Positions 55,613 to 64,000 of a stretch of DNA of 64,000 nucleotides are shown here, in pieces (the first letter of the stretch is position 1; every line of letters starts with the position of its first letter). Under the pieces are notes generated by a model. That model was given only the letters and a program-made list of their open reading frames with translations, made no database searches and was not told the DNA's origin. The DNA lies in assembly GCF_016920785.2 (NCBI RefSeq), contig NW_024609879.1, positions 17,552,078-17,616,077 of the forward strand, in the 5' to 3' direction. The DNA comes from Ixodes scapularis. Its lineage: Eukaryota; Arthropoda; Arachnida; Ixodida; Ixodidae. A program made the translations under genes and the position numbers.

Positions 55613-58600
55613 CTACAAAGGGTATACATATTCGGAATCCCAGTCGCGTTTGAACACGGACTCGAGCTGTTCCCTGATTGGCTGGCTCGGCGACGAGCTG
55701 TTGTGGGATTGGTCCATGATCAGCCCGACGCCACCGCTGTTGATGAAGTAATCGGGAGACCAGTTTGACGTTCCTGTACACAGAAATGTAAAATCATATG
55801 AGTGTCCGTGTCGATACCTTCGACGTGGTAACCGAAGATTTATCTGACATATAGTTGCCGAGAGAATGAGAGATTCGGGGGAGACCTTCCAGTTTTTCCC
55901 GCCTACTGGGCACGCTTTCTATGTTTGATGATACTTTGGAGTCTCATGAGCATGGGGGAAGGCAAAGCATGGTGAAAGGCAATGAGCACGTGCTAGAGGC
56001 CGGGCATTTGAGAAAAATGCCAAGGGATAGTTCCTCAACGTTCACGCTGTGAACCTGACATACTTTTTTTTTAAGGTGACAATGCTGAACTCACCGATGT
56101 AAACCTTGTTGTCTGTCACCATGTACTTGTTGTGGTTCACCCTGGCGTAGGGTACTTTTTCCTGCTCTGGCGTGCAAGACGGGACCACAAAGTATTTCTG
56201 AAAGGAATGCGAAGTAACGCTTCATCGTTCAACGCTTACGTGCCATTTTTTTACTGTGCGTTCTGATGAGCCTCGGCATTGTGTTGTACTTTGCACAGTT
56301 GAGATGACAGATTTCATAATTTAGGCTGACTTTTTTGACTAAACCTACTGCTGTGTACACGGTATGTCTGATATGCGGTGCTTCAGAGTGACATTTTGTA
56401 AAGATTTTCAACTTATTGAGTCCTTGGAAAACCTAAGTGTTGTGAAATGTAGGCTGCTACTCCGAAGCATTCAGGTGATACCTTTCTAAGTCCCGTAGAG
56501 TTCTACCACCAATATGCTTTTATACACCGCTTCAATGTTTACAAAATCAGTCCAGTGTGCAATCATTGCGGCCCAGCACACGCACGTTTGTCTCTTCGGA
56601 AAGCAAGTAAAGCAAGCCATGCTCACAAACACAACAAATTACGCTAGCCAGAAGCCAATTTTCGGAGTGGTCTATACAGGTTGTTATTTTGGTCCTTAAT
56701 AAGTAATTCACTCGATAGGTGACAAGGCTGGCACTGCACAACCCAGTCACAAAGCAAACTTCAAATTTTCCCCAAACACATTTGTTGTATTGATGGTTCG
56801 AATCTGCTAGGCTATAGTACTCAATTCCAGCATAACTTGGCAAAGACATAGCAGCGGCCTTGGCGAGCCAATCAGAATGTCGGAGCGAAGCATGCACCCA
56901 CATTCCATCTGTGCATGCTCCTGTGGGGAGCTGTCGCATGCTTCGTTCCGTCGCTCTAGCTGGCTCGCGGGAGTTGTAGCTTTTGCCCTTCGCCAAGTTA
57001 CGTTATAATAGAGGGCACAATTTGCGCTGCTAGCCTTTGCTCAAATTTTGATGCTTTCCGGGAGGCATTTGTTATAACCGCAATTCGTTACACGCGCAGC
57101 TATTTTAACGTGGACAGCACCACGTTACTAGATCAAAATTAGTTTACAAGCTTCATAGTACACCTGGCCCCTTTTCATGGCACATCTGCTCAAAGGTGCT
57201 CGCTACGCTATCCGCCCATACCTGCTCGCGTGCAGGCAACAGAGAAGGACCGTTTTTGAAAGGTGCTCTTTCGTGGAGCTTGTCGAATTATGCATATAAG
57301 AATGCGTTTGTTGTCGCACTTGAGATGCCCTTGCTAAATGCGGCAGAAGCTGCGCTCACCACTTCGATGCTCGGCCTGTAATACGTGGAATTGTAGCTGA
57401 CGGCCGCAATAGACCGTAGAAAAGTGAACATGTAGTCCCTGGTGCTCCTCCACTTGCTCACTAGCAGCCGAACTTGCACATTGCGTTCAACAGCTGCCGC
57501 CTTCAGTGCGTCGTCGATGCGGGGCCAAAACCTGCGACATATGCAATCGGGTATAAACGACCGTCGACATCCCTAACAGAAATTTAAAAGGATCTATAGA
57601 CAACTGCAAGCGTGGCACCTCGACTGGTGCAGATGCGCGTAATCATAGCTTTGACAAGCTTGAAATTGCACGGGCTTTCCCACACGAGCAGTTAACATGG
57701 GGGCAGCCAGTTGCCTCGCTTGCAATCATCTATAGGAAATTCTATTGAACCAATAGAAATGTCTAGTGGTTCTATTGAGATTTCTACTGGTTCAATAAAA
57801 CGTCGGCTGGTCCTATTCAGATTTTTAATGGTTCAATAGAAATTACTATTTTTCCTCTAGAGATTTCTATTGGGTCAATAGAAAATTTTATTAATCAACC
57901 AAGCCGAAAGCTTCATTGGTCCGAAAGGAAGGCCTACAGTCACTCTAGGAGGGCCTACTGAACCAAAAGGAACTCCTGCTTGTCCAATAGTAACTTCAAT
58001 TGGTCTAGTAGAAACATCTATCGGAAAAAGTGAACATGTCTATTTCAGCAGTAGAGATGTCTATTGGACTTGCTGATCTGCGATCGGACCAAAAGAGATG
58101 TCAATATCGACGGAAACACTTTAATGGGCCGTGTTATTAATTCTAGTCTCTGATGTGGTCTCTACACACGCAACAAGATAGGTACTGTCATGGGACACAA
58201 AGTAGAGACATTATAGTCACTGACAAAGTAAGAATGGCAGGGAGGAGCTTCAGTTGTCCCGCTTCCAGCGTGAGCTTCCGACTTTCGACAGCGCTTTGGA
58301 GTCTTAATTGTGCACCTCAAGCGCGAGCGAGTATCCAAAGCATGATGGAAGGCATGGAGCCTGTGCTGGAGGTAAGGCATTCCACAGTCACGTTCTGCTC
58401 TTCTCACTTGTCAGAGACCATAGGTTGTTTTAGCGCAGTCTTACACTGGGTGCTCTAATGCTCCTTGCGCATGCTGAAGAGCGCACTACGATGGTGCAGC
58501 GTGAGTTTCCAGCAGCTTTACCGCTTCATACCGTAGCATGTGCTAATGCTATGCTTATACTGCCTGGTACATTCAGTGCTCAACTTTTTCAACTTTGAAG

Positions 58601-59889
58601 GTGAACAAAAGGAAACAAAAATATGCAAAATCGGCAGCAAAGAAAACCAGTTATATAAACTTTTAAAGCATTTTAGTAAAAAAAAAAAAAACTGCGCACT
58701 GTGCTATTGTATAAAATTTTATTTTCAGTAAAGCCTACAATGCAATACCCCTGACATCCTATATGACATCTGACTCAACACTATCCATGAAACATGCACA
58801 AGAGTTTGCTCTACTGTTGGTTTGTCACTGACACCAGAACATCAGAAATGTCTCTGAACGCTACTCGCTAAATTTAACTGGGAAGGCCACTGGTCAAGCA
58901 TGACACATAACCACGTTACATCTCCCAAAAACTTTCCAAATCAAGCCAATGATTTTTATTTAAATAAATGGGCTTGATGTCTGCACTGTTGCCTATTTAT
59001 TGCAAGAAGTCGGACCTTTCAAGCTCCTTATGGCCCTCATCGATGTTTTTTTTTTTTTGTTTCTTTTTGCTTACCGAAATCATTAAATTTATGTATGCTT
59101 ACAGAACGGAGCTGGAGATACACTTGAGCATGTGACTTACATCTTGTTTTTTCCGTAGAGCGTTATGGGGTAGTAGTCCATGACGGCTATATAGATGTAC
59201 TTCTTGGCACTGGCTATAACATCCAGAATGCTGTCAATGTCCTGTGTCCGTCCGTCAGGCGAAAAGCTCGGTGGGGCGCTCTGTGAGAAAACGCCAGTTC
59301 TTAGATGTACAATCTAAGAATGATTCATGTTGCACACAACTCTCTGTTACCCCGAGTTTGTATTTGAGCCCGAGAGCTCGTTTGTGGCACTTTTGGTATA
59401 CAGGCAATGTAGCAACATATGCTGTGGCGATGTTTCTGATTTGAGAAATGCTGAGTGTGGCAATATTGTCTGACTACGTCCACTACTAGAAAGCAATCGA
59501 CTGGTACTAAGTTTAGCGGGACACAGTGTCCACGAAACGCACACAGAATCAGTTGCGAAACCTCGCCGATAATGGCCGTTACCGCAAAATGACCAGAAGA
59601 ATGTAGCATCAAAAGAACTTCTTGCTGGACCTTAGAAAATTCTTTGCATGGACCAACTAATCCTCGCTTAAGCAGAAGCTGGACTCACAGAGAAGTAAGC
59701 GAGGGTCTGTGTCCCGTTGAGTGAGAGCCGCGCGGGCGTCACGACGTTGATCTGGGTGCTCAGGTTGGCTGGCCAGTGGGCCGGCACCGTCGCGTCGGGC
59801 ACACCCAGCGTCCAGTACACCTCGAACACCTTCATCAGGTCCGCCGCCAGGCACTCGCAGTCCAGCACCAGGGCACCCAGCTCTTTGAC
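55613..59889 (-). CDS. PLD3: PLD3/PLD4-like gene, last five exons (5' part outside the window)
   Basis: PLD3/PLD4 proteins are phospholipase-D-superfamily members of the ER/endolysosome that act as 5'-3' exonucleases on single-stranded nucleic acids. Exons in transcript order: 59689-59889 ([20 protein letters not shown]...), 59141-59280 ([16 protein letters not shown]...), 57360-57531 ([20 protein letters not shown]...), 56095-56197 ([20 protein letters not shown]...) and 55613-55773 ([18 protein letters not shown]...). All introns have GT..AG ends and all phases join. The second HKD motif is complete: HNKYMVTD, then YIGTSNW across the last junction. The first HKD motif, the transmembrane segment and the start lie in exons beyond 64000; I did not find them in 59.9-64 kb. 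The reading frame is intact. A LINE fragment sits antisense just downstream of the stop. Confidence 0.93.
55880..56025. repeat. Dispersed ~150-bp repeat, copy 1 (PLD3-like intron 4)
   Basis: The phrase GCAAAGCATGGTGAAAGGCA, then GAGCACGTGCTAGAGGCCGGGCATT, recurs with changes in two other introns of the gene (near 58330 and 60160). The family is unidentified; no A/B boxes or terminal repeats are visible. Confidence 0.5.
57735..58110. repeat. Degenerate palindromic short repeats (TTCTATTG/CAATAGAA)
   Basis: Within an intron of the PLD3-like gene, at least eight copies of CAATAGAAAT-like words and their complements, spaced by roughly 20-50 bp, give a run of small imperfect hairpins. Later copies are more diverged. 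Confidence 0.6.
58225..58385. repeat. Dispersed ~150-bp repeat, copy 2 (PLD3-like intron)
   Basis: It includes CCAAAGCATGATGGAAGGCA and GCCTGTGCTGGAGGTAAGGCATT, aligning with copy 1, plus an upstream GGCAGGGA...TGTCCCGCTTCC block shared with copy 3. Confidence 0.5.
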
Positions 59890-60044
59890 CTGAACCCCGG
59901 ATGGAAATCAATTCGACTCCAATTTCGTGTTGCACTTCAATTCTAAATCAATTCAACTTATTACTCTTTTTACATCCATAGTCGTGAAGGAGACACGTAG
60001 AAAAAAAAGCTACACAGCGTAGTTTGACGAGTCCCTGTCTCGTA

Positions 60045-60215
60045 TAGCAACTGGTGGGACGGGAATGGCAGGGACGTCTTCTAGCTGTCCCGTTTCCGGC
60101 AGGACAAACAAAACCTCCGCGTCTCACGAGCCTCGAGCTTGCACGCGTAGCTAAAGTATGGCGAAAGGCACCGGGCGGCTGGGATTTTTAAAAAAAGACG
60201 CCCTGCCGTTCTTGC
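60045..60215. repeat. Dispersed ~150-bp repeat, copy 3
   Basis: It shares GGCAGGGACG...TGTCCCGTTTCC with copy 2 and GTATGGCGAAAGGCAC...GGGCGGCTGGGATT with copy 1. It lies upstream of the first visible PLD3-like exon, so probably also in an intron. Confidence 0.45.
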
Positions 60216-60329
60216 CTTGTCTGAACGTATGTATACAAGGCGTTTAAATTTTAATTCAAACAGTTTTTTTTTTGTTTTTTAAATAGGGGGTGAGGGTTAG
60301 ATGAGTTCCTGGTCTTCAGTGTGGATTTA

Positions 60330-60988
60330 TATATCGGGCTGAGCAGACATTAGACGAGGGGATGATTGTCATGTGAAATTGACTAATTCACTAAAATTGG
60401 TTAATTAACTTTTTAATGATTGGTTTAGGGCTCATGTTGCAATTTCAGTGTTGACGGCAATTACCATCGGAGGCCGGACCAATTTAAACGAAATTGTGAA
60501 AGAGTAAATGTTTTCCAGATGTCAATTGATCGCTTTTTGCGTTTTTCCGCCCGATTTAAATATTGTGATCAAAAAGAGCGTTGCTAGCCCTGCCCACAAT
60601 GACGCTTGGAAGAGTGATGTACTTGTTTCAGTCACGTTATGTCGTCAACGCACCCTTTAAGGACGCCCTGTAGAGGTAGCGACGACATCATTGAAACGAC
60701 GACGCTCTTTCAAGCGTTATTGTGGGCAAGGCTTGCGACGCTCTTTTAGATTGCAGTTATTAAATTCACCAAAAAAACACAAAAGTGGAATGATTACTTT
60801 TTGAAAAGCCATTACCTTTTTGCAAATTATTTTAATTGGTCTGACCGGTAATAATAATTGCCGTCAACACTGCATATGCAATGTGACCCCTAACTCCAAT
60901 AATTTAAAAGTGAACAGATTTGAGTTAATCAGTCAACTTACCATGAAGATTATCCCCTCATCTAATGTACGCCTAGCCTGATAAATAA
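60330..60988. mobile_element. ~660-bp fold-back element
   Basis: GTGTTGACGGCAATTA (60449-60464) is exactly complementary to 60855-60870. The outer blocks ACATTAGACGAGGGGATGAT and ATTATCCCCTCATCTAATGT also pair, as do the inner AAAGAGCGTTGC/GCGACGCTCTTT blocks. The axis is near 60659. There is no coding content and no clear duplication. Confidence 0.75.
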
Positions 60989-61669
60989 ATACATGACGAC
61001 GACAGAGCTCGTCTAAACCTCGTCCCGTATTGTTAAAACGATCGGTCTGAATTAAAATCAAACATCCTGTATAGGATTTGACATATCTGTTGGCCCACAA
61101 ATCACTCAAAGTTACAGAAAATTTGTTACGAAAAATTACACCGTAATAGAAGTTCATGAACAAAGATAAAATCGAGCATGCAACATCCAGGGTTCTTTTA
61201 AAACGTATTGTTAATGAACAGTTGCCTTATCTGAGAATGTATTGACACATGTTTCACATGAATATTCTTTTGAACAAGTTTGTTAATTGTTGACGGGACA
61301 ATTTGATGAAGCCTTTGTAACCCATAATTTGTTCTTGCATATGGCGCTCTTATATAGTCTGGTCTCATGCACGCGCTGTGAAGTTGGGTTTCAAACCAGA
61401 AATGGCAAAACAAGGAAGGATATGTTATTGTCATAATGTATTATTATGATTATGTACTATTTTTGTATGTCTGAGTTAATATCTGAGTATAAAAGTCAAC
61501 AAAACCGAAATCAAACACGTGCAAATGACAGAACTAGCCAAAAGCGCAGGTTGCCTCTTGCATCGTCGTTCACACTAGAGGGCTGGCGCCGAGCATCGAA
61601 CACTACTGCCCTAGCCTATGCCGCAGATACTCGCATTTTATCACATCATTAGTTCTGAGGACAGGGAAG

Positions 61670-62090
61670 CTCTAAAATTGGCACGTCTTGGATTCGTAAA
61701 GCGCCAAAAAACAAGGACCACAGGAGGAATTGGACGAAATGATATGCTACTCTCAGGTGAAGTTTTTATTCGGAAAATACAAACATATATACGCTCGCAA
61801 GCGAACCATTCGCTCACAATCAAACTTCTCGCGAGTTTAATTCAAACTTTTCATCTGATAGAAGGATTGACGATGTGCTGATGCATGCTTCATTGCCCTT
61901 CAAACTGAATTTAAAAGCCTCGAATATTTCTTTTTTCTCCTTTTGTGAGGCAATGGTTCACTTGAGAGCGTATATATGTTCGTCGTTTCCAAATGAAAAT
62001 TCAGCTGAAAGTAGCACTCCGTTTCGTAGAACTCCTCCTGTTTTCCTTGTCTTTTGGCGCTTTTCGAATCTAAGATGAACCAACCTGGCC
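61670..62090. mobile_element. ~420-bp fold-back element
   Basis: CATATATACGCTC (61784-61796) pairs with GAGCGTATATATG (61966-61978). Outer blocks around GGATTCGTAAAGCGCCAAAA and TTTTGGCGCTTTTCGAATC also pair. The axis is near 61881. Arms are diverged; no ORF of note. Confidence 0.7.
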
Positions 62091-64000
62091 AACTACGAAT
62101 GCTTTTTTTGCAAAAATGGGACAACCGGCGATAGAGCATTTGTGCTGGTTTCTGTATCGTAGGAGTAGAAGCTTGCAAAAACAATTTGGCAGAGACACGT
62201 AGGACTGCTTTCGTGTAGGAATGTGAAAGCATTCCTGCATGCAGTGCATTCCTAGAAGCAGCACGCCAAGCTTTCCTATCGCATACGGCGCTGCGGCGGG
62301 GACATCAGGCTCCCCCACTGCGCAGACGCGGCAAACCTTGCCGGCTTTGCGACAGCTTTGGTGACGAAGCATTGCGTTGCTGCGCTTTTCTTTGCATTTC
62401 ATTTCCCAGGCTCGTCCGCTATGACCTCGAGTGACCGCGATGGCTTCCATGACAAAGCTTCTGATATGACGCGTCGCAACCAATTTAAGGGCCTTTTTTG
62501 CGGTTACAGACACTGCCAGCTCCGCTCCAAGGGAGAGTTAATGCTTTCACATTGAAATACAAGCTCATGGAAACAGATTAAATGTGAAGCACTTTTTATA
62601 AGCGCTCGGTTTGGTCATCACTCGTTACAAGAATATTGCTGCGCCCTACGTCATGTAGGTGCCCACACCAGCTACATCGCTAAGGGCATTTTACGATCCT
62701 TGTGCATATGCAAACTCTCCAACTTGGAAAATCGGTACTTGGATTTAGCATCCTGAGATTCTTTTGAAACTAGAAAATCTTTAAGGTGCAACTGTGTTTC
62801 GGTAAGAAGAAAGCGGCAATTAGCAGCATTCATTCTGAAATTACCAGTTGACATTAAGGGAGCTTGTTCACTAACAAACGTTAGCACACCTTTAGGAAAG
62901 ATATTGGCTCGCTTCAAATTCGATATTTAGAAATCATTCGAGGGCTCGCAGGTATGTAAAATGTTTGGGACACCCTGAATCCAAGCAATACTTAAACAGA
63001 AGTAAGCTGATGATTGTTCGTCTTGAATAAAAAACAAGAAGAAAGCCAAGACTGAGGAACACGAATCCCGGAGAAAAGCTCACCGGAGAAAAGCTCACCG
63101 CAAAATTGGCGGATGCGGAGAAAAGCTCACCGGCCATTGAGCGTATGCGGGGAAAAGCTCACCAATTTTTTTCTTCTTCTTATATAGAGGCTGTCGGATC
63201 ATGCGTAACCTATATCAATTTATGAGGATTAAAATTTGTCAGCTTTGTAAAAAAGAAAACACCATTTTTTGTAATATTGTTATTGGGTATATTGCTCCCA
63301 AATTAATAATCGCGGGTGAGTGTTTTCTATGGCTTACTCTCTACGCAACGAAGCCTAAGTGAAAACTTTATGTTCTTGAAGAACAGGAAAGAGTTCGAAA
63401 ACTTATACATGTCTGCCTAAAACCTAAAACTCAAAACTATAAATGCCGAAAATCCGAAAGTGCATGGGCAACAACGCGGTGCCTGACATTCTCTTTGAAG
63501 CCTTTGTTCACCTTTGAAAACGGGATAAAGCAGTCAGTAGGATATCGAGGCTTCTATCTTGTGCGGACATGCGCGTTTTCCAGTCGCTCGTGCTGGTGTT
63601 TCCACTCGTTGCCTTTGTGTGATAGTGCCCTTCTACTGCGAGCCACCCGTGACCTTGAGAGCTGCACACTCTAAGCTTTGTAAATCGTGACCTATATAAT
63701 AAGTAGTCTTGCGTAATGTAGCGAATAGGGCGAGTTGATAAACATGATGAAAACCGCTCAGACGACGACGCCGGAGTGAAGACAACAAACAGGGCAGGAC
63801 GAGGCCGTTCTCGCAACTAAACTTTTGTTAGTGAAATTAACAGCGTAGCCGACACTGATTACATCAACAAAATATTGGGAGCTGAAACGGTTCACAGACC
63901 ACTGTTCATATTAGCTCGCGAAGAACCAACCTCTTTATTTCACAGATCTACCGAAGGCGCACTGTCACCTGTCAGTAAATTGTTGTCTTTTTTTTTTTTT
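62091..64000. other. Non-coding window end, apart from the short repeat
   Basis: If the PLD3-like gene continues beyond the window this is intron. A 102-residue minus-strand frame (63508-63816) and a 147-residue one (62070-62513) have no recognisable domain. The window ends in a T homopolymer. Confidence 0.4.
63060..63165. repeat. Short tandem/dispersed GGAGAAAAGCTCACCG repeats
   Basis: Four copies of the 15-16 bp word GGAGAAAAGCTCACCG (the last GGGGAAAAGCTCACCA) occur within about 105 bp, two directly adjacent and two separated by GC-rich spacers. Function unknown. Confidence 0.75.

Noticed and set aside
59900..64000. First HKD exon of the PLD3-like gene
   Set aside because: I looked on the minus strand for an H-x-K-x4-D segment leading to VKELG and found none. 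It probably lies beyond the window.

Overview
Organism: this is eukaryotic nuclear DNA. It shows spliced exons with GT..AG borders, several non-LTR retrotransposons, a Gypsy LTR element, TIR DNA transposons and MITEs, tRNA-derived SINE-like heads and long tandem arrays. The mix of a Tx1-like LINE, a CR1/L2-like LINE, an I-clade LINE ending in a (TTCC)n tail, a THAP-bearing DNA element and a PLD3-like gene fits a large, repeat-rich arthropod genome. An ixodid tick or another chelicerate is my best guess; that is inference, not a database result. No bacterial operons, rRNA genes or CRISPR arrays are visible. Layout: 0.2-2.6 kb holds two degenerate tandem arrays. 2.6-6.7 kb is mostly non-coding, with a promoter-like NRF1/CRE/TATA cluster and hairpins. 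6.74-9.13 kb is a nest of DNA transposons: an element with 5-bp ACTAG duplications contains a TTAA-flanked element that carries a THAP-like ORF and a tRNA-like SINE head. 9.5-12.2 kb has a small hairpin, a hAT MITE, a roughly 570-bp fold-back and a duplicated AT-rich unit. 12.2-17.07 kb is an apparently complete Tx1-like LINE on the minus strand, inserted inside a tRNA-like sequence. 19.5-22.9 kb holds two more tandem arrays and a PIF/Harbinger MITE. 22.88-28.10 kb is a decayed Gypsy element split by two hAT MITEs in opposite orientations. From about 28.2 kb (firm from 29.8 kb) to 51.6 kb lie plus-strand exons of one host gene encoding a HEAT/ARM-like protein. Its 19.2-kb intron holds the most striking feature of the window: 44 copies of a 297-bp monomer (31.07-44.14 kb) that run directly into a CR1/L2-like LINE (44.14-47.92 kb). 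54.1-55.6 kb is an I-clade LINE fragment with an RNase H domain. 55.6-59.9 kb carries the last five exons of a PLD3/PLD4-like gene on the minus strand; its 5' exons lie beyond the window. 60.3-62.1 kb has two further fold-back elements. How the parts work together: the two host genes converge tail to tail. The array-LINE unit lies in sense orientation within the HEAT gene intron. The 297-bp monomer is exactly 99 codons long, and its open frame is the frame of LINE ORF1. Just inside ORF1 is a 2A-like ribosome-skipping motif (GDVEANPGP). ORF1 ends at an in-frame UGA followed by CGG, a known leaky-stop context, and ORF2 continues in the same frame with no nearby AUG. Taken together this suggests, as inference, a LINE whose promoter monomers can also be translated as a repeat leader that 2A would release, with ORF2 reached by readthrough. 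This copy carries indels: one in the last monomer, one in the endonuclease and one after the RT domain.
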